From: Paenibacillus sp. FSL W8-0426
Lineage (GTDB): Bacteria > Bacillota > Bacilli > Paenibacillales > Paenibacillaceae
Assembly (NCBI RefSeq): GCF_037969725.1
Contig: NZ_CP150203.1
Span: 2,186,001-2,250,000, forward strand
Reading direction: 5' to 3'
Length of the DNA stretch: 64,000 bases
Positions within the stretch are counted from its first letter, which is position 1, and each line of letters opens with the position of its first letter. The notes under the pieces were generated by a model. It searched no databases and was not told the DNA's origin. It worked only from the letters and a program-made list of their open reading frames with translations. Both the position numbers and the translations under genes were made by a program. Shown piece by piece: positions 44,129 through 52,187 of this stretch.

Positions 44129-45064
44129 ATGCAATTTCAACCAATCTATGATGATGGGAAAGTACTTTTACCGAAGATCGAATTAAATATGGCATCGGAC
44201 CAAGCGATTGGCATCATAACGGACTTGAAGCGAAAGCAGCTTTTCATCAATCAACTCGTGGACCATTCCCAATATTACATATTTCGAGCCGGGCAAAATG
44301 AATACATACGTTTAACGGTGGAAGAACTGATCCATTTTTTAATCCAAGTATCGGAGAGCAGCGAGCGTGTTGCTTTGTTACTGGATTATTTTACTTTAAA
44401 AGAAGAACGAAAAGTAAAAATCAAAGATTTAAGCTCATCTAAAAGGATGTATGTGACCTTGCTGCGCGTCTTTTTTGCGCATCAGCCTACACTTGTCCTG
44501 GAGGAACCTTATTTTTACTTGGAGGAAGAAGACCGTCGTCATTTTAAACGGATTTTGGATGACCTTTCGAAACAAAAGCAGATTTTAATGTTAACTTCGA
44601 ACTTAGAGGATGCCATGATTTCCTGTGACGCCATTTATCGATGGAACGAGCTCGGTTTTCATCCATTGGATATACGGGACTCGGAAGAGGATAAGCAGGA
44701 AGCACAGGAACAAGATCGAGCCAATATCACTTTGCAAAAGATTTATACGAAAAGAAATGACAAAGTGATTTTATTTGATCCGCCTGAAGTCGATTACATC
44801 GAAAGTATGGATGGTTCGATTGTTGTACATGTAGATGGAGAAAGTTATATTTGTGCTTTGACGCTAACCGAGCTTGAGCAGAGATTGAACCATTTCGGAT
44901 TTTTTAGGTGTCATCGATCCTACATCGTTAACTTGCAAAAAGTGAGAGAGATTATTACATGGACGAAAAATAGCTACAGCTTGCGCTTAAACACAGGTAA
45001 AGATGCGGTGGTTCCGTTATCCCGTTCCAAATTGCAGGAATTAAAAGCGCTGCTTAACATTTGA
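44129..45064 (+). CDS. LytTR regulator fused to a degenerate ABC-ATPase-like domain
   Basis: Protein of 311 residues. The first ~190 residues look like an ABC ATPase without a nucleotide site. A signature-like SSSKRMYVTLLRVFFAHQPT is followed by a Walker-B-like LVLEEPYFYLEEED, but there is no Walker A GxxGxGKS. Residues about 205-311 form a LytTR DNA-binding domain (VDYIESMDGSIVVHVDGESY, FFRCHRSYIVNLQKVREI). It sits directly before an ABC exporter pair, so it probably regulates it, perhaps using the dead ATPase fold to sense the transporter (inference). The ATG at 44129 follows CTGGAGG; a TTG 12 codons upstream lacks a site. Confidence 0.85.
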   Translation: MQFQPIYDDGKVLLPKIELNMASDQAIGIITDLKRKQLFINQLVDHSQYYIFRAGQNEYIRLTVEELIHFLIQVSESSERVALLLDYFTLKEERKVKIKDLSSSKRMYVTLLRVFFAHQPTLVLEEPYFYLEEEDRRHFKRILDDLSKQKQILMLTSNLEDAMISCDAIYRWNELGFHPLDIRDSEEDKQEAQEQDRANITLQKIYTKRNDKVILFDPPEVDYIESMDGSIVVHVDGESYICALTLTELEQRLNHFGFFRCHRSYIVNLQKVREIITWTKNSYSLRLNTGKDAVVPLSRSKLQELKALLNI

Positions 45065-45243
45065 AATGTTTGCGAAGCAAACATCACTTCGTATGCCTAT
45101 ATCATTTCCGGGGCAATAATCGAACCGATCAAGCATTCCGGGGTACCATTCAGGCGATAAAAGCTACATTTCGGCGGGTTTTGATGGCTGACGGCATGCC
45201 ATCTTTATATGCTTAAGGCATCAACGCTAAGGAAGTGGTGTTC

Positions 45244-46089
45244 ATGGACGTGATTCAAGTGGAACATATTCGAAAGAGATTTGGAAATAAGGATGCGTTA
45301 TCAGACGTGTCCTTTTCCATTCCGAAAGGAGAAATTTTCGGTTTCCTCGGTCCGAGCGGTTCGGGAAAAACGACATTAATCAAGATTTTGACGGCGCAAT
45401 TACATCCGACAAGCGGACGGGCAAGTGTGTTTAACGAGCCAGCGGAGATGATGCAGCAGTCTGCACAGAAGATGCGCTTTGGCATATTAACGGATAACAG
45501 CGGACTGTATGAGAGATTAACGATTGAGGAAAATCTGGAGCTGTATCGTAAGTTATACGATCTTCCTAAATCCTCGGTCGATAAGGTTCTGCAGTTTGTA
45601 AACTTAAGCGGAGAGCGCAAGAAGAAAGTCAATCGCTTATCGAAAGGGATGCGCCAACGTGTCATGTTGGCATGCGCGGTGATCCATGAGCCGGAATTGT
45701 TATTTTTGGATGAGCCTACTTCGGCTTTGGATCCGGTAAACTCGGCACATATTTATAAAGGCTTACGCAGCTTAAATGAGAAAGGCACAACGATTTTTTT
45801 AACCACGCATGATATGGCTGAGGCAGAATGGCTATGCAACCGTGTAGCGATTTTGCATCAAGGACGAATCCAAACCATCGGCTCGCCTAAGGAGCTTAAA
45901 AAACAGCATCGGGAAAACGTACTTTGTGTGGACTTAATCAATGGAGAAGCTTACGAGCTCCCGATCAATGAGGGAACGGCTGATCTAATCGCAGACTGGA
46001 TGAAACAAGGGTTCATAGATCGTTTGGAAACGAAAGAGCCGAATCTGGGTGAGATCTTTATTAAAATGACAGGAAGTGAGCTGCTGTGA
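45244..46089 (+). CDS. ABC transporter ATP-binding protein (exporter)
   Basis: ATPase of 281 residues. Walker A is GFLGPSGSGKTTLIKIL (about 36-52), the signature is NRLSKGMRQRVMLACA, Walker B is LLFLDEPTSALDP, and the H-loop is TTHDMAEAE. All catalytic elements are intact. It pairs with the membrane protein gene that overlaps its end (GTGA). AAGGAAG precedes the ATG at 45244. The type is the ABC-2 drug/antibiotic exporter class (YtrB/YhcH-like); the substrate is unknown. A stem ATGTTTGC/GCAAACAT (45066-45085) lies in the gap behind the LytTR gene. Confidence 0.94.
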   Translation: MDVIQVEHIRKRFGNKDALSDVSFSIPKGEIFGFLGPSGSGKTTLIKILTAQLHPTSGRASVFNEPAEMMQQSAQKMRFGILTDNSGLYERLTIEENLELYRKLYDLPKSSVDKVLQFVNLSGERKKKVNRLSKGMRQRVMLACAVIHEPELLFLDEPTSALDPVNSAHIYKGLRSLNEKGTTIFLTTHDMAEAEWLCNRVAILHQGRIQTIGSPKELKKQHRENVLCVDLINGEAYELPINEGTADLIADWMKQGFIDRLETKEPNLGEIFIKMTGSELL

Positions 46090-46811
46090 GTATCTCATTA
46101 AAACGTGCGCGAGCGATATTTGTGAAGGATTACAAAGAGTTTTCACGCAATTATGCGCTCTCCATTATGTTGATTTTCCCTATTATTCTCGCGCTTCTTA
46201 TCCGTGGTGTAGACTCGTCTTTGCCTTTAGCTTCCGTGGCTGGAACTTTCGCTACCGTTCTTAATCTTTCGTTTGTGTTGCTGACCTGTTTCGCCCAAGC
46301 ATGCTTGATTGCGGAAGAAAAGGAGCGTAACACTTTACGATCATTAATGATGACTCCAGCCACGGCCCTGGACGTTTTAGTCGGTAAAAGCAGTCTGGTC
46401 TTTATCATGTCTGCTGTCGTTCTGGCTGTTTCTACGTATATATTCGGCTTTGTGCCAGCTAGTATATGGGCTTTTGCAGCGGCCGTTATTCTTTCGATGA
46501 TTCTATACATCGCGGCCGGAACGATCTGCGGCTTATTTTCCAAGACACTGCTGGATGCATCGTTATCCATCCTTCCTGTGGCGTTCATATTCACCGGGGC
46601 ACCATGGGGTGTATTTTTGGCGGATGATTATCCGATCTTCAACGTACTGGAATATGTTCCAAGCAGTCAGCTGGTGCATTTGCTGGGTATAAGCGATACA
46701 GGCTTTGCGACGGGAGATGTATTAAAACCCCTCCTTATTATTTTGATATGGACAGTTGCATTAACGATTGTGTCTGTCGTTTTGTATCAACGAAGATTAA
46801 AGGATGAGTAG
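46086..46811 (+). CDS. ABC-2 type transporter permease
   Basis: Membrane subunit of 241 residues with six hydrophobic segments, for example ALSIMLIFPIILALLIRGVD near 24-43 and VLNLSFVLLTCFAQACLIAE near 58-77. EEKERNTLRSLMMTPATALD is the cytoplasmic loop typical of ABC-2 permeases. It starts with a GTG that overlaps the ATPase stop codon, so the pair is translationally coupled. SecA2 begins 41 bp downstream. Confidence 0.92.
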   Translation: MSISLKRARAIFVKDYKEFSRNYALSIMLIFPIILALLIRGVDSSLPLASVAGTFATVLNLSFVLLTCFAQACLIAEEKERNTLRSLMMTPATALDVLVGKSSLVFIMSAVVLAVSTYIFGFVPASIWAFAAAVILSMILYIAAGTICGLFSKTLLDASLSILPVAFIFTGAPWGVFLADDYPIFNVLEYVPSSQLVHLLGISDTGFATGDVLKPLLIILIWTVALTIVSVVLYQRRLKDE

Positions 46812-46852
46812 AGTAAATTCGCGTATTTCTACGAAGGAGGGATCCATTTCCG

Positions 46853-49141
46853 ATGAATGCAGCCGTCAAGTTGATGCAAAAGCTCAAAGACCGCGTTACC
46901 CGGAACAAGTTGAAGTTCTACCGGGATCAAGTGGAGCTTATCAGGAACCGGAATTTACGTGCATGGGACGATGGGCAGCTTCAAGCGGAGTCCCTCCGGC
47001 TGCGGAAAGAAGCACAATCGGGCACGCCTTTAGATGAGCTGCTTGTCGATGCTTATGCGTTAGTGTGCGAGGTGGCGCAGAGAAAGCTCGGATTACAGCC
47101 TTACGATGTGCAGATCATGGCTGCCATCGCTCTGCACGACAGATTTTTGATCGAGCAGCATACCGGTGAAGGGAAAACGCTCTCTGCGGTTATGCCTGCT
47201 TATCTAAACGCGTTGACCGGCAAAGGCGTTCATGTGCTGACGTTTAACGATTACTTGGCAAAACGGGATGCGGAGTGGATGGGCCCGATCTATCGTTTCC
47301 TCGGGTTAACGGTCAATTCGGTCCAAGCAGGCATGAGCCTGTTCGAGAAACGGGAAGCCTACGCCAAGGATATCACCTATGTTACGGCTAAAGAGGCGGG
47401 ATTCGATTATTTGCGGGACACGATCGCGCTGAGCGAAGCCGATACCGTACATCGTCCTTTCCACTACGTCATCGTCGATGAGGCGGACTCCCTGCTTCTT
47501 GATGAAGCGCGGGTGCCGCTAGTCATTAGCGGCGATTTGGAGGTTTCCGAAAGTGAGGGCATTCTTTTCGCAGAAGTGGCCCGGCAGCTGCAGCCTGCAG
47601 AGCATTACGACTTCGACGAGTTTCGGCGGAACGTGTACTTGAATGATGCGGGTGCTGCGAAAGCGGAGATGCTGCTGGGATGCGGTAATTTATACGACAG
47701 CCGTAACAGCCATTTGTTGACGTCATTGAATTGCGCGCTGCATGTGGAGTCGTTACTAAAAAAAGACGTCGATTACATCGTTCGGGACGGTGAAATCGAG
47801 CTCATCGAAGAATATACCGGCCGTGTGGCCGAGAACAGGTATTTGCCGGACGGGCTGCACGCCGCGCTTGCCGCCAAAGAAGGGCTGGAGTGGAAAGCCG
47901 GCGGGAAAGTTCTCGGGACGATTACCATTCAACACTTCATTAGCCTGTATCCGGGCATTTGCAGCATGACGGCTACAGCGTACGCTTCCGCAATGGAGTT
48001 CAAAGATATTTATGCGCTGCGGGTCGTGCAAATTCCGCCGCATCGACCCAACATCCGGATTGACCACCCGCACCGGATTTATACCCATAAAGAAGCCAAA
48101 TATAAGGCGCTTGTACAAGACATCGCGTCTGTCCATAGGGTGGGACGCCCTATTCTTGTGGGTACATCAAGCGTCGAGGAGTCTGACATGCTGGCCGAGG
48201 CGCTGGCGGTTGCCGGCGTGCCATGCCATGTTCTGAATGCGAAAAACGATGCGAAAGAAGCCGAAATCATCGCCAAAGCGGGAGAAATCGGCGCCGTAAC
48301 GGTGTCTACGAATATGGCGGGACGCGGCGTCGACATTCGGCTCGGCGGCGGCGATCCTGCACAGGCCGAAGTGGTCGCCAAGCTGGGCGGGTTGTATGTG
48401 ATGGGTACGCATGTGAACGAAAGCGTGCGAATTGACGACCAGCTGCGCGGACGTTCCGGCCGCCAGGGCGACCCGGGAGCTTCCGTATTTTATATAAGCC
48501 TGGAAGACGAGTTATTGCTTCGCTTCGGCACCCATAAAGCAGTTCGCGTTCCCAGGCAGGATGAGGCCCTTGAAGATCCGGCGCTCCGCAGCCAAATTAC
48601 CCATATTCAGCGCGTGATTATGGGCCAGAACTTCGATATCCAGCAGGAACTGAACGCTTATTCGGATATGGTGGAGGATCAGAGGCGAATGTTATACGCG
48701 GAGCGGCTCCGCATTTTGAAAGGTGAGCTGCCGATGAGCCCTTCGGAGCAGCGGGTACGGCTTTTTTATATCGACGAGTTCTGGGCCGAGCATCTGGCAT
48801 TCGTTTCTTACCTTCGCGAAAGCATCCACTTGGAGAGCCTTGCCAGCCGCAATCCAATCGACGAATTTCATGCACAAATCACTCAGGCTTACGAGCAAAT
48901 TCCGGCTAAAATCAATCAGGAGTCTGCGAATATGCTTCGCAGGCTCGCAGGTTCAAATGATCCGGCGGAATGGGAAAAGCTCGGTCTGAAAAGCCCTGCC
49001 TCTACCCGAACCTATATGATCAACGATCAATACATCCAGAATAAGCGCAGCTCATGGACCGGAACGACCGTATTCGCGTATTTGGGCCGCAAGATTTTGA
49101 GGCTGGTGCTGTGGCCGGTATACAGGCTGTCGAAATATTGA
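46853..49141 (+). CDS. secA2: SecA2-like preprotein translocase ATPase
   Basis: ATPase of 762 residues, about 80 shorter than housekeeping SecA. Walker A is EQHTGEGKTLSAVMPAYLNA (about 102-121). DEAD motif: YVIVDEADSLLLDEARVPLV. The preprotein-binding region is near 220-370. Helicase motif VI is HVNESVRIDDQLRGRSGRQG (about 520), followed by scaffold and wing domains. The C-terminal zinc-binding tail of SecA1 is absent. Such paralogues export a small subset of proteins. No secY2 or accessory Asp proteins are nearby, so it must use the general SecY channel or an unlinked partner. The ATG at 46853 has AAGGAGGG 12 nt upstream. Confidence 0.9.
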   Translation: MNAAVKLMQKLKDRVTRNKLKFYRDQVELIRNRNLRAWDDGQLQAESLRLRKEAQSGTPLDELLVDAYALVCEVAQRKLGLQPYDVQIMAAIALHDRFLIEQHTGEGKTLSAVMPAYLNALTGKGVHVLTFNDYLAKRDAEWMGPIYRFLGLTVNSVQAGMSLFEKREAYAKDITYVTAKEAGFDYLRDTIALSEADTVHRPFHYVIVDEADSLLLDEARVPLVISGDLEVSESEGILFAEVARQLQPAEHYDFDEFRRNVYLNDAGAAKAEMLLGCGNLYDSRNSHLLTSLNCALHVESLLKKDVDYIVRDGEIELIEEYTGRVAENRYLPDGLHAALAAKEGLEWKAGGKVLGTITIQHFISLYPGICSMTATAYASAMEFKDIYALRVVQIPPHRPNIRIDHPHRIYTHKEAKYKALVQDIASVHRVGRPILVGTSSVEESDMLAEALAVAGVPCHVLNAKNDAKEAEIIAKAGEIGAVTVSTNMAGRGVDIRLGGGDPAQAEVVAKLGGLYVMGTHVNESVRIDDQLRGRSGRQGDPGASVFYISLEDELLLRFGTHKAVRVPRQDEALEDPALRSQITHIQRVIMGQNFDIQQELNAYSDMVEDQRRMLYAERLRILKGELPMSPSEQRVRLFYIDEFWAEHLAFVSYLRESIHLESLASRNPIDEFHAQITQAYEQIPAKINQESANMLRRLAGSNDPAEWEKLGLKSPASTRTYMINDQYIQNKRSSWTGTTVFAYLGRKILRLVLWPVYRLSKY

Positions 49142-49466
49142 TGGACGGTAAAAATCAAAAAAAAGCCGATTTTACGTTTTCGTCAACAGCATTCCGATTG
49201 ATAGCTCGAAGCGATTCAAACGTTGTATGAAAAGACAGGACGCATGATCGGAGCCAGCGGAGGGGATTCTCCGATTGAAATAATTATGTAGAGTTGTAGG
49301 GGGACGGAAGGATTATCCGGACGGAACAGCCGTGGAGTTTATGTTTGAGTGAAGGGGTACATATTTACCCGGATACAAGCCATGGTCAGAATGCGGAACT
49401 GGACAAAGTCGGGGTTATTACACATCCCAGTTTTCGAGCATTTATATCGTCTCAAAGGAGGCTTCT
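49142..49466 (+). other. intergenic, no gene supported
   Basis: About 325 bp after secA2. GTAAAA...TTTTAC near 49147-49170 is a weak stem with an internal A-run. No open frame or known motif is found. It may contain decayed sequence, since the next recognisable item is a pseudogene. Confidence 0.35.
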
Positions 49467-49760
49467 ATGTGCGGTAGATTTACGATAACTGATCCGATAC
49501 ATGGCGGCCGTGGCTGATAGCTTTGAATATAAGCAGAATTACAATGCGGCACCCATGCAGTATGTTCCGACAATCATAAGGGTAGCAACGGAAATCGGCT
49601 GGGGTTACGATGGGGCTTAGTACCTTCCTGGGCAAATGACGACAAGATTGGAAACAAGATGGTCAACGCTCGAGCTAAGACACTTGCAGAAAAGCCGGCT
49701 TTCAAACTTCCGGTCGGTAACAGGCGTTGCATTGTATTATGCTCGGGATTTTTTTATTAA
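49467..49760 (+). pseudogene. SRAP (YedK/HMCES-type) protein, decayed
   Basis: Begins with a good AAAGGAGG site and ATG at 49467. The conserved start MCGRFTITDP carries the catalytic Cys2 of SRAP proteins, which cross-link to abasic DNA. It stops after 16 codons. Continuing pieces in other frames are recognisable: YNAAPMQYVPTIIR, then GNRLGLRWGLVPSWANDDKI and NKMVNARAKTLAEKPAFKL, then NRRCIVLCSGF. At least two frameshifts or small deletions are needed, and the C-terminal half including the second catalytic motif is missing. Confidence 0.9.
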
Positions 49761-49844
49761 ATGTCAACAAAATCTGTTTTAAAGTATTTGTGATGTACTA
49801 TCAGATAAAATGTATAACATTTGAAAACGACTTTTCTTCAAATT

Positions 49845-49872
49845 GAAAAAACCCCTAGATTACCTAAGGGCT
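49845..49872 (-). terminator. terminator of the arsM-arsN1 operon
   Basis: On the minus strand CCCTTAG pairs with CTAGGGG (one G-T pair) around GTAAT, followed by six T. It lies 24 bp after the arsN1 stop. Confidence 0.82.
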
Positions 49873-49895
49873 TTTCCTCATACCTCGAACCAAAT

Positions 49896-50390
49896 CTATA
49901 AGAGTTTCTCCATAATCATAACGTCAACAAACTGACCATCTACTTTCCCTTGCTTCTCCAGTACACCAACATTCCGATACCCGTTCTTGCGGTACAACCC
50001 TTGACCATTTGCGTTAGAGGGGAAAGTGAACAAAACGATTTTATAAAAGTTATTTTGTCGAGCTACTTTTTCTAAATGAGGCAAGAGAACACTTCCCACA
50101 CCCTGACCTCTATAGTCCCGGGCTATATAGATCGACAGATCAGCAACCCCGGCATAGGCACACCGGTGAGAATAGGGATTGAGTGCGGCCCATCCAACAA
50201 CTTTACTTTCTTTCTCTGCAACCAAAACAGCATATCTCCGTGTATGCTCTTCAAACCATTTTTCCATATATGCTATATCTTTTGGTTCCATCTCTAAAGT
50301 TGCAATACGGTCCTCAATCCCCTCATTGTATATACGGAGGATGTCTTCAATATCATCGGATACTGCTTCCCGAATGGTTGTTGCACTCAT
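49896..50390 (-). CDS. arsN1: ArsN1-like N-acetyltransferase (arsinothricin/phosphinothricin type)
   Basis: Acetyltransferase of 164 residues in the arsenic island. Typical blocks: EAVSDDIEDILRIYNEGIED, LVAEKESKVVGWAALNPYSH, RCAYAGVADLSIYIARDYRG (acetyl-CoA site with RGQGVGSVLL), and FYKIVLFTFPSNANGQGLYR. Proteins of this type acetylate the amino group of glutamate analogues such as phosphinothricin or the arsenical antibiotic arsinothricin. Its place after arsM supports the arsenical substrate, but phosphinothricin-type activity cannot be excluded. The ATG at 50390 has GGAGG nine nt upstream. Last gene of the minus-strand operon. Confidence 0.85.
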   Translation of the reverse strand: MSATTIREAVSDDIEDILRIYNEGIEDRIATLEMEPKDIAYMEKWFEEHTRRYAVLVAEKESKVVGWAALNPYSHRCAYAGVADLSIYIARDYRGQGVGSVLLPHLEKVARQNNFYKIVLFTFPSNANGQGLYRKNGYRNVGVLEKQGKVDGQFVDVMIMEKLL

Positions 50391-50410
50391 CACATTCAAC
50401 CTCCAGATGT

Positions 50411-51211
50411 CTATGGTTTAATGGCTTTAATCACTGCTGATACGATGTACTGATCTATGTTTGCCCCTGGAACCCAGTCTTTGATAAATGATTTCGATTC
50501 GTCTTTAGGTTCAATCGAGATGTCAGTAAAACCACTTTGTTCGAGTAGTTTTTCTATTTCCGTGATCGATGAAGCGCCAGAAATACAACCCGAATACAAC
50601 TCGTTAATGTCATTTTTTATTTCAGGTGGAAGTTCCGCTGTAGTGACGATATCCGAGATAGCTAGACGACCTCCGGATTGAAGCACTCGAAATGCTTCAT
50701 TGAATACCTGTTGTTTATCTGGCGAAAGATTGATGACACAGTTAGAGATAATAACATGAACAGAGTGATCTGCAACAGGAAGGTGCTCAATTTCACCTAG
50801 CCGGAAATCGGTATTTGTAAAATTACCTTTAATGGCATTATTACGTGCCCGGCTAACCATATCCGGTGTCATATCTACTCCAATGACTTGACCGTTTTCT
50901 CCGACTTGACGAGAAGCTAAAAAGCAATCGAATCCGCCACCGCTACCTAGGTCCAATACGGTTTCTCCAGGCTTCAGAGCTGCAATAGCTTGGGGATTTC
51001 CACATCCTAACCCCAAATTGGCTCCTTCAGGAACAGCAGTAAGTTCTTCATTTGAATAACCTAGCTTTGAAGAGATCGTATCAGAATCGGATGGTGTCTC
51101 ACAGCAGCTTTCTGGCTGACAGCAAGAACTCGAACCCACTTCTTTCACAGCAATTTGTTGATATCGGTTGCGGACATTTTGACGAATTTCATCATTGGTA
51201 GGTTTTTGCAT
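50411..51211 (-). CDS. arsM: arsenite S-adenosylmethionine methyltransferase
   Basis: Methylates trivalent arsenic. The protein has 266 residues. The SAM site is ETVLDLGSGGGFDCFLASRQ (about 78-97) with the family's SGGG and VIGVDMTPDMVSRAR. The Cys ligands of ArsM are present: an N-terminal SSCCQPESCC pair set (about 29-38), Cys in IISNCVINLSPDKQQVF and Cys in ELYSGCISGA. The ATG at 51211 follows AAAGGAG; the longer frame to 51259 lacks a site. It is followed 20 bp later by arsN1 and preceded by the Cys-tailed small protein. The usual outcome is methylated, partly volatile arsenicals. Confidence 0.95.
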   Translation of the reverse strand: MQKPTNDEIRQNVRNRYQQIAVKEVGSSSCCQPESCCETPSDSDTISSKLGYSNEELTAVPEGANLGLGCGNPQAIAALKPGETVLDLGSGGGFDCFLASRQVGENGQVIGVDMTPDMVSRARNNAIKGNFTNTDFRLGEIEHLPVADHSVHVIISNCVINLSPDKQQVFNEAFRVLQSGGRLAISDIVTTAELPPEIKNDINELYSGCISGASSITEIEKLLEQSGFTDISIEPKDESKSFIKDWVPGANIDQYIVSAVIKAIKP

Positions 51212-51259
51212 GATCAAACACTCCTTTAGATTTAAAGTTTGTATGCCTATGTAATCCAA

Positions 51260-51448
51260 TTAGCAACAAGGTACAGGTTCGCAGCAGACTGTGGAATGTA
51301 GCTCCTGACGAATAGACAACCTTGGGAATCGCATCGATGTATTTCTGGATGGCATTGCTGACCATTTCCATGCATTACGAGCTTTCTTCTCTAAACCCGT
51401 TTGGTGTGCTTTCATCATGTACTCTGCAACATAAATGTTCTCATGCAT
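51260..51448 (-). CDS. small Cys-tailed protein at the head of the arsM operon
   Basis: Open frame of 62 codons with a strong site (AGGAGG, 8 nt before the ATG at 51448), 48 bp upstream of arsM. The first half is a predicted helix (NIYVAEYMMKAHQTGLEKKA) and the protein ends in VCCEPVPCC. Two vicinal Cys pairs are suited to binding trivalent arsenic. The middle is less convincing: another frame from about codon 29 (EMVSNAIQKYIDAIPKVV) is also open, so a frameshift within the gene is possible. No family is recognised. A role as metallochaperone feeding ArsM is inference. Confidence 0.6.
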   Translation of the reverse strand: MHENIYVAEYMMKAHQTGLEKKARNAWKWSAMPSRNTSMRFPRLSIRQELHSTVCCEPVPCC

Positions 51449-51567
51449 TGTTTTTTCCTCCTAAGAATTTGTTTATGTTAAACGACGATGCTATAAGTAC
51501 CCGCCTAGTCTTTTGACAACGAATATGGCATCTGCCCTTACACGCGAATATTTTGCTCCCTCATTAT

Positions 51568-51580
51568 TTGCATTTTGCAA
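51568..51580 (-). promoter_or_regulatory. operator TTGCA-N3-TGCAA before the arsM operon
   Basis: TTGCATTTTGCAA, a perfect inverted repeat with 3-bp centre. It matches 52087-52099 in both half sites. It lies 120 bp before the start of the Cys-tailed gene, between it and the MarR gene. Confidence 0.7.
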
Positions 51581-51600
51581 GTAAAAATGTTTAAAATTTT

Positions 51601-52050
51601 TTACCCTGTTATAGGGTTACAACATTTATCGGACTTGGCCATGGCCTCATTCATCAGTTTGATGGAGCGTATGACCATATCTCTTTCAAACTCGCTCATA
51701 AAGGAAAAAACCTCTTCTAAATAAGCATTCATTTGCTGGTCTATCGTCGTTGCTACAAACTTTCCTTCAACCGTCAACGAGAGGGTATAGACTCTGCGAT
51801 CAGAAGGATCGGGTGTCTTTTGGAGTAAATTCATTTTGATTAAAGACTGTACTTGTCTGCTGAACGTTGTAATATCCGTACCTAGTGTTTCAGCAATTTG
51901 TTGCATCGATGGATTATGTTGACGATCCACTTCATAAAGGATATGACTTTGTACAGGTGAAATATCATTACCACCAATGCTGCAGCAATATTTGTTGAGT
52001 AACCCGAATCGTCGAGTCATCATTTGAAATAGTTCTCTAGTGTTTTCCAT
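51601..52050 (-). CDS. MarR family regulator with two vicinal Cys pairs
   Basis: Winged-helix protein of 149 residues. The HTH is NPSMQQIAETLGTDITTFSR and the wing is KTPDPSDRRVYTLSLTVEG. Two Cys-Cys pairs are unusual: NKYCCSIGG (about 20-28) in the dimerisation helix and SDKCCNPITG at the C-terminus (about 140-149). In the folded dimer the N- and C-terminal helices lie close together, so a trivalent arsenic site is conceivable. The ATG at 52050 has AGAGGTG at 7 nt. Matching operators lie on both sides: over its own promoter and before the arsM operon. It is likely a repressor of itself and of the arsM arm (inference). Confidence 0.88.
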   Translation of the reverse strand: MENTRELFQMMTRRFGLLNKYCCSIGGNDISPVQSHILYEVDRQHNPSMQQIAETLGTDITTFSRQVQSLIKMNLLQKTPDPSDRRVYTLSLTVEGKFVATTIDQQMNAYLEEVFSFMSEFERDMVIRSIKLMNEAMAKSDKCCNPITG

Positions 52051-52070
52051 GTCCATTCACCTCTGGTTTA

Positions 52071-52099
52071 GTTATATAATAATTAATTGCAATTTGCAA
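52071..52099 (-). promoter_or_regulatory. promoter and operator of the Cys-pair MarR gene
   Basis: Minus strand: TTGCAA (52094-52099) and TATAAC (52071-52076) with a 17-bp spacer. The -35 is one half of the inverted repeat TTGCA-ATT-TGCAA at 52087-52099, so binding there would block the promoter. Confidence 0.7.
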
Positions 52100-52123
52100 A
52101 TTTTTTTTTATTCACCAAAAGTA

Positions 52124-52170
52124 TTGCTTTTATTTTTATGCTTCACTACTATATAAGCATATGCTTATAT
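52124..52170 (+). promoter_or_regulatory. arsR promoter with perfect 20-bp palindromic operator
   Basis: TTGCTT (52124-52129) and TACTAT (52147-52152) with a 17-bp spacer. ATATAAGCATATGCTTATAT (52151-52170) is a perfect palindrome overlapping the -10 and start site, the usual place and type of ArsR/SmtB operator. Confidence 0.8.
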
Positions 52171-52187
52171 GCAGGGAGTGATCTTTG

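Noticed and set aside
44129..45064. Second ABC transporter ATPase
   Set aside because: No Walker A motif and a LytTR domain at the C-terminus; treated as a regulator.
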